Part shown: one piece after another, positions 1 through 15,000 of the stretch
Layout: every line of letters begins with the position of its first letter
How positions within the stretch are numbered: the stretch's first letter is position 1
Source of the DNA: UBA1479 sp002706405
GTDB lineage: Bacteria; Pseudomonadota; Alphaproteobacteria; Rhodospirillales; Casp-alpha2
Direction of reading: 5' to 3'
Length of the DNA: 64,000 nt
Assembly: GCA_963972255.1 (NCBI GenBank)
Contig: CAXATO010000006.1
Coordinates: 124,001 to 188,000 of the forward strand
Made by a program: the position numbers and the translations under genes
The notes under the pieces: generated by a model
The model's database searches: none
What the model was told of the DNA's origin: nothing
The model's input: the letters and a program-made list of their open reading frames with translations, nothing else

Positions 1-3000
1 TGATCTGATCGATATTGCCCAGCGTGTCGGTGCCGACCGAGGCATCGCCCGTGACCGTGTCGCCGGTCACTGTAATCCCGGCGCCGGCGTCGGAATAGTC
101 GGCGACGTTGCGGTCGACGCCGGCCTTGCCCCGGGTGCCGCCGGTCAGATAGTCGTCGCCGGCATCGCCGATCAGGATGTTCTCGCCGGCCCGCCCGTCG
201 AGGATATCGTCCCCTTCGGTGCCGTACAGGATGTCGTCCCCGTTGCCGCCGATGAAGACGTCGGTCACCGGGGCAATGTCCAGATAGACGGTCCGCGTGT
301 CCGTGCCGCCGAAGCCGTCGGAAACGGTGACGGTGAAGGAATCCGTGCCGAACGCATCGGGATTGGGGGTGTATTCGTAGCTGCCGTCGGGATTCAGCGC
401 GACCGAGCCGTTGGCGGCGTTGACGTCCAGGGTGAAGGTCAGCCCGTCGCCCTCGGTGTCTTGGCCCGCGATGCGGCCGCGCAGGATGGTGTCTTCCGTG
501 CCGGCCAGCGGCGCGGCAGGATCGAGCCCGCCGTAAATTTCCGGTCCCGTGCCGATGTACACCGGCCCCCCTAAAGGCGTGCCGCTGAGGTTGTTGACGG
601 CGTCATTGACCGATGACACAGGCTCCCCGCCAACACCCTCGTTCAGGCTTGCGTTGAAGACCAGACCGGAGCCTTCTCCCGAGACAGGGTGCTCGGCATC
701 GTTCTCAATCTCCCAATCCGTGCGGGCGACGTCCCAGATGCGCACGTCGGCGATTTCGCCGTCGAAGAAATAGTCTTCGTCACTGTCGTGGTAGGCGCCG
801 AGCCGCAGATCATTGGGATAATCATAGGTCATTGCCGCACCGAAGATGTCCTGCGCCGCGACTTCGATGCCATTGACGAAAATCCGCGCCGTCCCGCCGT
901 CATAAGTGGCGGCGACATGGGACCATTGGCCCAGGTCAATCGTATTGATGGGCGTATCAATGGTGTGCAGCGTGCCGTCGACGGTGAACGCGAAGCGGAT
1001 GGCCTCGTTCGCGGCCAGATGCAGGCCATAGCCGCTTTCGTTGCCGCCGTCGTCGGTGATGTTGGTGACGATACCGGCCCAGTCGGAAGATGATTTCGGA
1101 TTGATCCAGGCTTCCAGCGTGAAGGTGGTATCGACCTCGAACGCCATTTCCTGGCCGAAGTTGATGGCATCGTCCACGCCGTCGAAGGTGACGGCGCCGG
1201 ACGTCACGTTGGGGCCCAGCAAGAGCGGCGAGTGATCAACAAACTGGCCGTCGCCGACGAAGGTGCCGTCGGCCAGGCCTTGGTAATCCTGATTGTTGCT
1301 CAGGCGGCCGTCGAGCGACAGGTTGTTCCGCAGGCTGGCCGGGGTCTCGCCATTGAAATCACGTTTCATCATGTCGGCCTGGACGTCCGCGGGCTGGCGG
1401 ACCTCGTCGTAGATGCGGACCTGCGCGATGCCGCCGGCAAAGGAATCCTCGGCGGTTTCGCTGCCGTCGCCGTTCGACGACCCGATGGCCATGGTGGTCG
1501 CCGCCGGCAGCGGGTTAATGCCGACATTACCCGCGCCCTGAAGCGTGCCGTTGACGAAGGTTTCGAAGGTGCCGGTCGTGTTGTCGTAGGTGACCGCGAC
1601 GTGGTTCCATTCCCCGGCCGTCAGCGTGCCGGATGCGGCACTGCCCAAAACCCCGGCGTTGGTGAACGACAGGCCGTTGCCGTTGCGGGCAAACACCAGG
1701 TCGCCGGCGCCGATAGTGGCGATGGCCTGGGTGCCGATCAGGTCGTCCGGCTTGATCCAGGCGGCGATGGTGATCTTGCCGGTGCCGTCGACCGGATTGA
1801 TCTGGGTGAAGTTGATCATGTCGCCCGCGCCGTCGAGCACGGCATAGGCGCTGAACGGGTCCGACGGCGGGCCGCCCGCCGAAATCACGTGGCCGTTGCC
1901 CGATACGTCGATCAGGGTCGGGTCGTTGTCGAGGGCCTCCGAATTCGTGTTGTCCAGGGTATAGCGTGCCGCCAGACCGTTGGAGCCGGACAGGTCGTTC
2001 TGCTGGAAGTTGTCGGCGATTTCCTGGGCGGTGCGGTTGTCGGACCAGATGCGGATGTCGTCGATGGCGCCCTTGAAGTGGTCGGTATCGTTGAAGCCCT
2101 TGCCGAAGGTGACCTCGCCGCTGCTGTCGATGTTGAGCGCGCCGGTGCCGGAAGCCGTTTCCGCGCCGTCCACATACAGGCGGAAGGTCGTGCCGTCATA
2201 GGCCACGGCGACATGGTGCCAGGCGCCGTCGTCGATGGCGTTGCCGGTGTCGACGATCTCGATGGTGGTGCGGTCGTCCGTGCCGATGCCAAGCTCGCCG
2301 CTTCCGGTGATGAAGATTTCAAGGCCCTGATTGCCCGTCGCGGTGCCGAGCGACGCCAGGGTGCCGGCGGCCGCGGGCTGGACCCAGGCCTCGATGGTGA
2401 AGGCCCCGCCGACCTCGGTCAGCAGGCTGTTCGGGTCGATGGCCTGAACGAAGTCGTCGATGCCGTCGAACTGCGGCGTGCGGAGATTGGCCTGCGTGCC
2501 CAGGATCGTCGGCGCGTCGTTGGTGGGCGCCACGTCCAGGGTAATGGCCTGGGTGCTGATACCGCCGTTGCCATCGTCGACGGTGACGGAGAAACGGTCG
2601 ATTCCGTTGAAGTCGGGATCGGGCGTGTAGGTAAAGCTGCCGTCGGATTGGAGCGTTACCGTGCCGTTTTCGGCATTTGCATCCAGGGTGAAGGTCAGGT
2701 CGCCCTGTAGATTGTCGACGTCACCGGCGACGATCTGCGACGAGAACGTTCCGTCTTCCGGGACGACCGGAAGGCCGGCCGGCTGGGTGATTTCCAGGCT
2801 GTCGATCTGCGGGCCGTTCGCCACGTTCTCCCGGTTCAAGAACGAAATGTGGTTGTCCGTGAACTCGGTCGAGTCCTGTGCTTCCAGCGTCAGCGTGTTC
2901 GACGGGTTGTTCTGTTCCGTAACGGTGATCGACAGGTTGAGGCCATCGTCGGTGACGACCACATCGTAGGTCGTGCCGTTGTTGAAGGTGAACGCGCCGC

Positions 3001-6000
3001 TACCCGTATCCACGATCGGCGTTACCGTTCCGCCGACGACGCGGTAGATGGCCATCTGGTTGACGCCGCCGGCGTTGCCGAACGTGGCGTAGACGCCGTT
3101 GGTGATGAAGTTGTAGTTGCCGGGGTCGGCGATGCCGTCGGATCGTGTCGCGATCGCCATGAAATCGTTGATATCGTTGAACTGAAGGCTGGTTTCGATC
3201 GTGATGGGCGCCGCGGCGGTCGGGACGTATTCCACGGCCGTCGAAACGATCGCCCGGCTGGACAGCGAGAGAACGCCGCTGCCTTCGGTCGCCGCGGCAC
3301 CGGCGTTGGTTGTGTCCACGGTGTAATCGGTGCTCAACGAGCCGTCGTCAAAGCTGTCCGTAAAGGATGCACCCGCGCCGATCAGGAAGTCCGGCGAGAC
3401 CCCGCCGATCGTCACGTCACCCAGCAAGGTTCCGATGTTGTCGCCGCCGGCAAGGTCATTCACGAAGCCGCCGCCATCATTGTCGAGCGGATAATAGGCA
3501 ACCAGGTTGGGCTCGCCGCCGGTCAGGCGCGTGCCCATGTCGGCGGCGATGTCGTCGACGGTGCGCGCCACGTCATAAATGCGGACGTCGGAAATCTCAC
3601 CATCGAACTGATTTGTCCCGTCGGGCGCCTGGCCGATAAAGGCGCTGTCCGTTCCGATCGCGAGGGAAAGGTCGACGGGGGCGGCGACGGAAACGCCGTC
3701 GACGAAAATCTCGGAGAAGCCGCCGGACGTCGTAACCGCGACATGGTGCCAGGCGTCGTCATTGATTGCCGGCCCGCCGGTAACGAAGTTGACGTTCAAT
3801 GAATCGAACGCCAACTGGCCGTTTGCCTGAATGAACAATTGCCCGTTGGTGCCGGTGCCGGTGGCATTGCCGACCGACAGGATGGCGTGATTGACAGCGG
3901 TTGCGTCTGTCTTGACCCAGGCGGACCAGGTGAAGTCGGCAGCGCCGTTCGGCAGGCCCGCCGGATTGGCCAGACTGATGCTGTCGCCGATGCCGTCGAA
4001 CCACGCGGCATTGCTTGACTGCACCACACCGAGAATTTCCGGCGCGTCGTTGATCGGCGAGATGTTGACGGTCTGGCTGAGGGCGGCGGAGGTGCCACCG
4101 TCGCCGTCCGTCAGGGTGAACTCGATGTTGCGCGACCCGGCGCCCGGTTCTGCCGTGTCGTTCTGGAAGGTCACGGCGCGGGCCAGCTGTTCGACAACGC
4201 CTGGCGTGGCGAAGCTGCTGGTCAGGTCGATGGAAAGCGTGCCCGTGGTGCCGTCCAGGCCGATGACACCGATCATGTCCTGGCCGAGGCTGACGAGGCT
4301 GCCGCTCGACATGCCGGAACTCAGGGTGAATGGCCCGCCAGCATCGATGGCCAGCACGTCGCCGGTCTGATGGCCGCCGGTAACATCGATGGTCAGGGTG
4401 CCACCGTCGAAATCGGCGCTGTCCAGGTCGCTGATGGTCAGGGCCGGATCGACGAAGACCGGGGCGCCGTCTTCGGTAAAGTCGGCCGCAGGCCCGGCGG
4501 AGGAGACGTCCGGCGCGTCGTTGACGTTCAGCACGGTGACGGAAACCGTCTTGGTCGCCGTGGCATCCAGGCTGTCGGTCACTTTGACCTCGAAGCTGTC
4601 GGTGCCGGTGAAGTCCGCATTCGGCGTGTATTCCCAGGTGCCGTCGGCCGGGTTGACGGTAACGGTGCCGTTGGCACCCTGGGCCGCGACGTCGAAGGTG
4701 AAGACCTCGGTGTCATTCACATCATCGGGGTCGGTGGCGATGATCCGGCCGTGCAGGGTGCTTTCCTCGGCCATCGTGAACAGGTTGGTTTCGGCAAACT
4801 CCGGCGTGCTGTCGGAATAGGTGCCGGTCGCGCCGTTGCCGGTGACGTCGCGGAACTGATCCGTCGTGCCGTTCAGCACGTCGTCCAGATGCCAGGCGGC
4901 GGTCAGGGCCGGGTCCGTGCCGTCGGGCAGGTCGTTCATATCGGCCTGGATCTCGCCCGCCGTGCGCGCCACGTCATAGGCGCGGACGTCGAAAATCTCG
5001 CCGAAGAAGGGTTGGTTGGCGGTCTGCCAACCGCCGATCGTCACGGAACCGTTGTCGATGCTGTTGATCGCGGTGGTGGTCGTGGCGACGCTCACGCCGT
5101 CGAGGAACAGCTCCAGGTTACCCGCACCGTCATGGGTGTAGGCGACATGGTGCCACAGGCCGTCATTCGTGCCGAGGGAACTTTCCAGCGTCGTCTGCCC
5201 TGCGTCCGGGGCAAGCGCTTGAACCCGGCCATCGCCGGTGACGCGAATTTGCGCGTAATCGCCGGCCGGGTCACCGACGCGGATGATCGTTTGAGGATTG
5301 GCGGGGTCATCCGTACGGAACCAGGCTTCGTAGGTGAAGGCACCCGTGCCGGTGGCCAGCGGCGAGATGCTGTCCGAGACGATGTTGGCGCCGGATGCCA
5401 AGGCGACCGTGTCGGTGATGGCTCCCGTTTCCTGAACGGTGATGGTGCTGCCGTCCGCCGAGACGCTGGCGACCGTGTAGATGCCATCGTTCGGGGTCAC
5501 GGATTCGGAGATGGTAAAGGTCTGGCCCGCCGACAGCTCGGAGAAAGTGCCGGCCTGCCCGGCGACGATCTGATCCGTGGCGGCGAAGAACTGAAGGGTG
5601 TTGCCGCCCGAAGCGGTGAAGTCGATCACGCTGGCGTCAACGGCTTCGACGGACACCGTGCCGTCGAAGCTGAGCGCCTGGCCGATCAGTGGCACGGCGA
5701 AGGGGTCATCGGCTTCGCCGCTCGCAGCCGAGGTGCCGAGAACGCCGTCGGCATTGCTGCCCAGCGAGCCCAGGTTGATGGCCTGTCCATCGGCGAAATC
5801 GAAGTGAATCAGCGGATCAGCGGTGATGCCATCGGTCGTGCCAGCGCCGCCACCGGCGACCGCAGCCACCTCTTCGGTGCTGAGTGCTTGGTTGTACACC
5901 TGAACCTCGTCGATCAGGCCTTCATAAGAGAAGGAACCATCATCGGTTTGGCCCAGGATCAATTCTCCAAGGGTGATGGCTTGTGTCGGTGAGACGTTGA

Positions 6001-9000
6001 ATGAACCGGAGGATACGCCATCGACGAATATTTCGTAGTTCCCTGACCCATCATGTACCGCCGCCACATGATGAGGTAGGCCGTCATTGATGGCGATTGT
6101 GGAATTGACGCCGCCGGCATTGATCAAGCCGCCCTCCAGGAAGCCGTTCTCGTTAATCGAGAGATTGAACCCGGCGTTCGTCGTGTCGCCATCGCCAAGA
6201 CTGAGGATGACGCCATACGTCGAGGCCGCGGGGACTTGCGTTGTCGTGATCACCGCCGCAACCGTGAAGGCGCCGCCCTGGATAGCAAGTGCCGCATCTG
6301 TCGCGACGATCTTGTCGTCGACCCCGTCGAACTGCATGCCCGCGCCGTTGGTGGTGACGGCGATCTCCGGAAGGCGACTGACGGTGACCGTGGCGGCCGT
6401 GCTGCCGTAGTCGATGGTGACGTTATACTCGGGGCCCAGATTATGAGTGATGTTGTCAAAGATGTTGTCGAGGACCGTGTCGTCATTCAGGTCCGTGTCG
6501 TGGCTGCTGTAGGTCAGCACTTGGAACGTATGGCCGTCGACCGTCGGATCGAAACCGGCCGCGAAGGTCAGGTTCAGGGTGTCGCCCGCCGCCGTCAGGT
6601 CCATGGTGTCCAGGTGGAGGACATCGCTGGCGCCGCCGCCGATGTCGATGTCGAGGGCCGCGTTGGTGTCGAACACCACTTCGCCGCCGGTGATGTCCAG
6701 GGTGCCGATGTTGTCCACCCCGGCGACGTCGATGACGCCTTCACCCGCGATATCGGCGCCGTTGGCTAATTGGATCGTGCCCTCGCCGGTGATGATGCCC
6801 GCGTTTTCGATATTGACGCCATCGAGGACAAGCGTCGCGCCCGCGCCGACGGAGATTTCCCCGCCGTTGTTGGAAAGGAAGCCGGGGGCGGTGATCGTCA
6901 CCGTGGCGCCCGGGGCGACGGTGAACGCGCCGTTCGGCGAATTGATGGTGGTCGGGGCGGCGATCTGGGTGCCGGTGCCTTCGATGGTCAAGGTGCCGTC
7001 GACGGCGAGGTTTACCGAACCGCTGACCTCGTCGCCGTCCAGCGTCAGGCTGCGCCCGTCACCGATGGTGAGGATATCAGAACCCGAGCCTTCGATGGTG
7101 ATCGCGCCGCTCAGCGTCAATTCCGGGTCGCCCAGGTCGAGGGTGAAATCGCTGGTCAGCGTCAGGCTGCCCGTGCCGGCCAGATCGAGGGTGCCGGTGC
7201 CGGACAGATAGGTGTCGCTGTCGACGACGGTCTGGCCGTCGCTGACCGTCAGCACGGTCGCCGTCGCAAGATCAATGGTGCCACCGACAGCATTTAGGAT
7301 GCCGCCCGCAAGGTCGATGGTGGCGCCGGCGTTGACGGTGATGGTGCCGTTGGCGGTGTCGATGCTGCCTTCGATGACGCGCTGACCGCCGCCGCCCGAT
7401 GTATCGCTGAAGGTGATGGTGCCGGTGTTGGCGATGCCCGGGTTGCCCACGGTCAGGATCGCATCGGCGGGGGCTGCGTCGAAATTGTCGATGACGATGG
7501 CGCCGGCGTTGACGATGCCGAGCGTCACATCCAGGGCGACATTGCCGCTACCCGATCCCCCCAGGATGAGTTCCCCGAAATAGCCGCTGTGGACAATAAT
7601 GGCCAGGGCACCATCGATCTGGTTGCCGCTGCCGGTGACGGTCAATTCCCCGTGGATACCGCCGTTTTCGGCCGCGTCCAGGGTGATCAGCGGCAGCCCC
7701 AGGGTTGCCGCGCCGCCCAGGGCGACCGTGCCGGCGATGTTCAGGTCGCCGGTGCCGAGCACGGACGCATTGCTGACGGTCACCGTGGCGTCCTGTTCGA
7801 CTGCCGACGGTTCCAGCACGTTCAGGGTGCCGGCCAGAATGTTCAGGTCGGCGTTGACCACCAACTGACCCACGGTTTCGTCGACCGGGCCGTTGTTGAA
7901 GGTGATGGGGGCATAGCCGCCGTCGTTGAGGACGGCGATGGTCGTTGCGTCGGGAATGCCCGAGGTCCAGTTGGCGGCGTCGAACCAATCGCCGCTAAAG
8001 TTCAATTGGTTGTGGTCGCTTCGCGTCAGTCCGCTTTCCAGGGCGACCTGGACGGTCGCGTCCTGGGTGGTGGTGCCGCCGTCGCCGCTGTCGACCGTGA
8101 AGGTTACCGTGCGGGCGACCGTGGTGGGTTCGGCCGCGTCGTTGGTAAAGGCGATGGTGCGGGCCAGGGCCTGCACTGCCGCAGGCGTGGCGTCGGCATC
8201 AAGAGTGATCAGCAGGTTGCCGGTGGATCCGTCGTCGGTGCCGTCGATGACGCCGATCACGACCCCGTCGAACAGCACATCGGAGCCGGAAAGCGTGATA
8301 TCGCCCGATTCCTGAATCAGCAGATGATCGCCGGGATCCAGGTTGCCCGTGACCTGGGCGCGCAGGAAGCCGGTGTTGAAGTTGGCCGTATCGACGTCGG
8401 CGATGGTCATGGCGCCGTCGATGATCACGGCGGGGCCGGATTCCTCGAAGGTCGGCGTCGGATCGCCGCCGGCCGTGATGACGGGGTCGTCGTTCACGTT
8501 GTTGACGGTGATCGACACTGTCGCCGTGCTGGCGATACCTGCGGCGTCGATAACGCGGAAGGTGAAGCTGTCCGTGCCGCTGAACTCGGCATTGGGGACA
8601 TAGCTGAAGCTGCCGTCCGACTGGATCGTGACGGTGCCGTTGGTGGCCTGTCCGCCGCCGGCAACGGCAAAGGTCAGCGTGTCGCCCAGGTCCGGGTCGG
8701 TCGCGGTCAGGGTGCCGGTAATGGTCGTGTCTTCGTCGCCGCTCGCCGTGTCGGCGTCGGCCACGGGGGCATCGTTCGATCCGGTGATCGTCACAGACAG
8801 GGTGGCGACGTCGGTGCCGGCGTTGATCGCCTGGGCCGAGGTCGTGAAGGCCTGACCCGCCAGATTGGCGGTGATCACCACTTCGCCGCCGCCGCCGGCC
8901 GAAGCGGCGACCTTGCCGGCGATCACGCCGTTGGCGTTCAACTTGGCGACGAGGGCGTCGCGCACCTCGTTCGCGGTCGTCTCGTCGGTCACCGCATGGG

Positions 9001-12000
9001 AAATGCGGGTGCCGTTGACGGTGATCTCGAACACGTCACCGCGTTCGATTGTGCCGCCGACGGTATAGGTCGAGACCTGGTTGACCCCGGTGGCGTTGGC
9101 CACGGTGTTGGCCAGGGAAATTGTCTGATCATCCGTTCCGGCATGGCCGTCGGACACCGTATAGGTCAGGGTCCCCGTCGCCGATTGGCCGGCGGCCAAC
9201 TGTTCGAACTCGCCGTTCGGATTGACCGTGTAGCTGCCGTCGGCGTTGATCGTGACCAGGGCGACCGCCGGGTCGCCGTTGGGCAGGGTGAAGTTCACGC
9301 TTTGCGCGTTTCCGACGTCATTGCTGTCGCCGTTCACTTCGATGACGGTCAGGCTGTCGCCGGTGTCGATATCCGTGTCGTTGGCCAGCAGGCCCGTCGC
9401 GGCGGTCTTGCTGATCGCCGTGCTGTCGTCGGACGTGGTGATGAAGTCGTTCTTGGCGTCCGGGTTGTCGTTGGTCGCCGTGATCTCGATGGTGACGGTC
9501 GCCGTGTCGAAGGACGGCGGCGTGGCGCCATTCGATACCGTATAGGTAAAGGTGTCCGTGCCGTTGTAATCGGCGGTGGGTGTGTAGGTCACCCGGCCGT
9601 TGGGAACGGTGACGGTATCGACATCGGCATCGAAATTGCCATCGACCTCGACGCTGGCGACGATCGGCGTGCCGGGCACGGCCGAGGTCAGGGTGATGGC
9701 GCCGCCGCGACCGGCGCCGGCCGCGGTTACCACGGCCGACATGGCCGGCGTGTTGTTGATCAGGGCCGCGAACTCATCGGCGTTCGATTGGGGGATTAAA
9801 TCCCCATCCAGCGTATAGATAATGCTGACGCCGTTGACGGTCAGGGTGATCGTGTCGCCGTCGCTGAAACCCGTGGTGAAATTCAATTCCCTGACTTCAG
9901 GCACGATGGTGATCTTGCCGTGGGCCGGCTGGCCGACCGCGGCGATGGTTGCGTTGGCGAGGTCGCCGCCGTCGGCGCGTTTGTCGTTGCTCAGGATGTC
10001 GAAGGTGATGGCCTGGTCTTCCAGGACCTCGTCGTCGCCGCTGACCGGCCCGCCGTTCGCGGCGTCCCCATCACCGATGACGTCGTCGCCGGCCACGGGG
10101 GCCGCATCGCGGGCTTCCTGCTGAATGCTCAACTCGGCCTCGTTGCGGGCCTTGTTGATCACCTGTTCGAATTGGGCAAGGCCCGCCGCCGCCTGGAACG
10201 CGGCCTGCTGGGCGATGGTCGCCTGGGCATTCGCCGTGGCGGCACCGGACAGAGCGTCGGGCACGTAGCCTTCGGCGATTTCCGCCAAAAGCTGAGCGGC
10301 GGTCACGACGTCCGCCGGCACGTTCGCGTCCAGGGCGGGAGACAGATTGCCAAGGCTGTTGGCGGTGCCGACGATGGTGGCGGCACTTTCCGGATTCAGG
10401 CCGTCGGCGGCAGCGCGCGCCGTTCCGGCGGCCGTGCCTGCGATGTCGACAGCGGCCTCAATGACGTCGGCGACGGCGGAGGCCTCTACCAACCCGTTTT
10501 TCAATGCCCGCAGCGCCGCTTCCGTGCCCGTGCGGGCGGCGCTGATGGACGGCGCCTCGCCGGCCACGCCGTCCTCATTGACGGCGCTTGCGGTAATCCG
10601 CATGAAATCCGCTGCCGGATTGTCAGAGATCAGCGCCAGTTCGCCATCCTGGAGCGCCGCCGACGCCGTAAATTCGACGTTGCCGTTGAGCGCCGTGTTG
10701 ATCTTGGCCACGAAGGCGTCGCGGATATCGGCAAGGTCGGTGCTGCCCGCTGTATCGGCGCCGACCGTAAGAACGACGGGGAGATCCACGGTGCCATCGC
10801 CGTCGCTGTCGAAGGAAACAGTCAGGGTGTCGCCAACTTCCAACGTGCCGCCGATGGTGACCGACACGGTCTGGCGAGTCGCGGCGATGGCATCATCCAA
10901 AGCGTCCACCACGTTGTCCAGGGCTGCCGCCGTGGTGTCGCCATCGCCGTCCAATTCGTTGTCGGCCAGAAGGTCGTTGATCGTGGTCCGGGCGGTGTTG
11001 GCGGCGGCCAGGGCATTCAGAATCAGCTCCGACGCATTTTCGGCGCCGGTCGCATCGCCGTCTTCGGTGACCGTCACGCCGATGCTGTTGCCGGACGTGG
11101 CGGCGGCAACCACGAAGCCGCCGGAACCGCTGGTCGCCGACGCTTTGGCGATGCCTTGCAGGTCGGCTTCGTCGTTGACCGCACCGACCAGGGCATCACG
11201 GATGTCGTCGATGGTGTCGCCGTCATTGGCCGTGACCGTCACGGTTATGGCGTCGCCGTTGCCGGCATCCCCCGGCGTTGGGTCGATGGTCAGGGTGAAT
11301 ACGTCGTCCGCCGCGGGCGTGCCGGTCAGGGTGATCTGATTGAAGCTGGTGGCAAGCTCCAGCATCTCCGCGCTGTCGTCGATGGCGTCCTGCGCCTTCG
11401 ACAGGGCGGCGGTGGCGCTGGTCTTGGCTTGGGCCAAGGCGGCTTCGGCGGCCTCGGCGGCGGTGTCGGCGTCTTCGTCCGCCGCCAGGATCGCGGCGCT
11501 GTTCGCAGCCGTGATGGCGGCGGCGATGGCGCCCACATCGGCGCCGGCAAGATCGGCCTGCGCCTGGGCGCTGGTGGCTGATTGGGCGGCGGCGGCGGCA
11601 TCGCGCACGGCCGATGCGACGGAGGAATTGGTCGCGGTGACCTGGGATTGGGTATCGGTCAGGTAGGCCTGGGCGACGCTGCCCGCACCGTCCTGATTGG
11701 CGGCGGCCTGAGCCGCGGTCTGGGCGTCATCGGCGGCATCGCTGGCCGCATTGGCGGCGGCAAGTGCGGCCTGGGCGGCGTCGCTGGCCTCGACGGCGTT
11801 TGCCGCGGCGCGGTCGGCGACGGAGTCGTTGGAAACGGCATCCAGGTCGAGGGGGCCGTCTTCCGCGACTACCGTCAAGAAGGCGCCGGCGGCACCGGCC
11901 TGGGTCGCGGTCAGGACCAGCGCACCCGCGCCGCCCGCGGCGACGGTGACAGCCGCAATTCCGGCATTCTGGATTGCCGTGACCAGGGCGTCGCGCACGG

Positions 12001-15000
12001 CATCGGCGTCGTCACCGACATTGATCTCGCCGCTGGCGGTCGATACCGAAATGGTCGTTCCGGCAACCTCGAACGAGAAGCTGTCGCCATCGGCGACCAC
12101 GGTGTCGCTGTCGACGGTGATCGTATCTTCCTGCGTCACCTGGTCGGCTTCGATCTGGCGTTGTACGCGGGCGGCCTGATCGTTGGTGCCGTTGGCAACG
12201 TTGGTTGCGGAGGTCGTGGTGGTGAAGGCCGTGCCGGGCGTGACGCCGGTCAGGCGGATGGAATCGCCGGTCGCCCCCTGGCTGACGTCCACCAGACCGT
12301 CGAAGGTGTCGTCGTCGGCCAGTTGCTGGATAAAGGCGTCGCGGACCTCGGTCGCGGTGGTTTGCGTGGTGACCGTGAAGGTCGCCTGGGTCGTGCCGAC
12401 GGTAATGGTGAAGGTGTCGCCGGCCTCAATCGTCCCGGACAGGGTCACGCGGGTCACCTGCGCGGTCTCCAACTGGGCTTCGACGGCGTCCAGAAGGTCG
12501 TCATCGTCGGGCGCGTCGGGGTTGTTACGGCTCAAGGCTTCGCTGACCGCGTCGCCGACGGCCTTGGCCGTGCGCGCGTAAAGGGCGGCGTTGGCGGCGG
12601 CCGTCTTGGCCGTGGCGGCCTGGGTCGCGGCGTCATCGGCGGCAACGACCGCGTCGTCGTTGGCGTTCTTGGCCGCGATGGAAGCGGCGGCGGTTTCGGC
12701 GGCGGTCTCGGCCTTGGCCGCTTCGGCCTCGGCGGTCGTGGCGGCGGTTTCGGCATCGGTCGCGGCCTGGGCCGCCAGGTCGTCGGCGCCGCGCAGGTTG
12801 GCGGTGGTCGTCACCGATTGCGCCGCGTTGTCCGTGTTGCCGCCGCCGTCCGTGGCCGTGGCCGTGGCGGTGAAGGCGACGCCCGGAACGTCGGCGGTGA
12901 TGGCCAGCGTTTCGTCCGTATCGCCGGCCGAGGCGGTGACGGCGGCGCCGGCGGCGCTGTCGTTGATCGCTGTGACCAGGGCATCGCGGACCTGGGTCAG
13001 GGTGGTGATGGAATTATCCGTCGGGATGACCAGGCTGACCACGGTGCCGTTGATCGTCACCGAATAGGTATCGCCGGCCTGAACCGTGCCCTGCAGGGTC
13101 ACGGTGTCGAGCTGCGCGACCTGCGTCGCCCCGCCCAGATTGCCGGTCACCGTCGAGGCGGTCGCGGACTGATCGTCGACGGCGCCGTTGTTGGTGGCGG
13201 ATGCCGTCGCCGTGAACCCGACGCCCGGCATGGCCGCGGTCAGGGTGATGGCGCCGTCCTCGCCGCCGGCGGCGGCGACCACGGAATCGGTGGCGCCATT
13301 GGCCGCGTCGTTGATGGCGTTGACAAGGGCGGTGCGCACGTCGGCGATGGTGATGCCGGTCGCGGCATCGGCGGTGTCCGTGCCGACGATAACCGAGACC
13401 ACGTCGCCGTCGATGGTGACGCGGTAGACGTCGCCGTTCTCGATCGTGCCGTCCAGGGTCACCGTGTCTGTCTGGGCCACGCCCTCGGCGGTGGCGGCGG
13501 CGGATTGCGCTTCGTCGGCGGCGGCCTGGGCGGCGGAACGGGCAGCGGCGGCGCGGGGAATGTCGGCCAGTGCCGTGGTTGCGGTGTTCGCCTGGGTCTC
13601 TGCCGTCGTGGCGGCGGCATCGGCCGCGGCGGCGTCGGCCAGAGCGAGATCGGCGGCGGCCTGAATATCCGAAAGGTCCGCACCGGCGGCGGCGCGTCCC
13701 GCCGCTTCTGCCGCTTCGGCTGCTGCCGTATTGGCGGCTGCCAGCGCGGCCGCGGCAGCCGTGTTCGCCGTGGCTAGAGCGGCCTGGGCGGCGGTGAGAT
13801 TGACGCCGACGACGGTTGCGCCCGTGTCCGGGTGGACGCCGCCGTCGCGGTACAATTCGGCAAGATCGGCGGCTTCGTCGGCGGTGGTCGCGGCCTCGCT
13901 GGCGGAGGTATAGGCGGCCTGCGCCGCGGCGACGGCATCAAGAGCGTCCTGCAACGCGGCCTGGGCGCGGTCGTTGGCCTGTTTGACCGACTGATACGCG
14001 GCGGGATCGATGGTCTGGGCGTCGGCGGAGGCCGTGAAATCGGCCTGTGCCGCATCGGCCGCCGTACGCGCGGTGGCCAGCGCCGTCTGTGCCGCATTCA
14101 GGCTGGTCTGAGCGTCGGTCGCGGCGTCTCCCGCCGTGGTCGCGGCGGTGCGCGCCGCGGTGGCGGCATTGACGATGGCCTGAATGTCGGACACGCGGGT
14201 CTGAGCCGACGCCTGGGCGGAGGCCGCCTCGGCGGAGTCGGCCGCGGCCTGATCGGCGGATGCCTGAGCATCGGCCTGGGCCTGGGCCAGGGCGGCTTCG
14301 GCCGCTTCGATGCGGGCGGCATCAAGGCCCGCTTCGTCCGCGGCGGCGACGGCGGCCTGTTTCTCGGCCACCTGCCGGGCGGCATTGGCGGCGGCCACGG
14401 CCTGCTGGGCGGAGGCGGCGGCGGCCTTGATTGATGCGACGACCGCCAGCTGTGTCGTATCGGCGGCGTCCTGGGCGGTGCTCAGGTTGTCCGTGGTGAC
14501 GACGTCATCGTCCAGATCGTCCAGCGCGGCAGCGGCGTCGGCGGCGGTGTTGATGGCGTTGATGACCGCCTGCGCCGATTCGGCGGAGATCGGCAGATCA
14601 AGGTCCTCGGCAACCTGCAACAAGGCATCGAGGGCGGCCTGGGCGGCGGTGGCGGCGGCATCGGCGGCGGCTTGCGCCGCGTCGGCGTCGGGGGTGTCGC
14701 CGGTCGCGGCGGCGGTGGCAAGGGCCGCCTGCTGGCTGGCGATGGTGGCCTGGGCCTTGGCGTCGGTCAGGGCATCGCCGACTTCGTCCGTCAGATCATC
14801 GAGGAAGTTGTCGACGCGGGTTTGCGCGGCACCCTGGGCGTTGATTTCGAAGGCGGCGGCGAAGCTGGCCTGGGACGCGGCCTGGGCGGCCTGGGAGGCG
14901 GCCTCGGCGGCGGCTTGCGACGCCGCATCGGCATTGGCCTGGGCGATGGTGACGTTTTCGTTGGCGGCGTCGGCGGCGGCCTGGGCCTGGGCCAAGGCGT

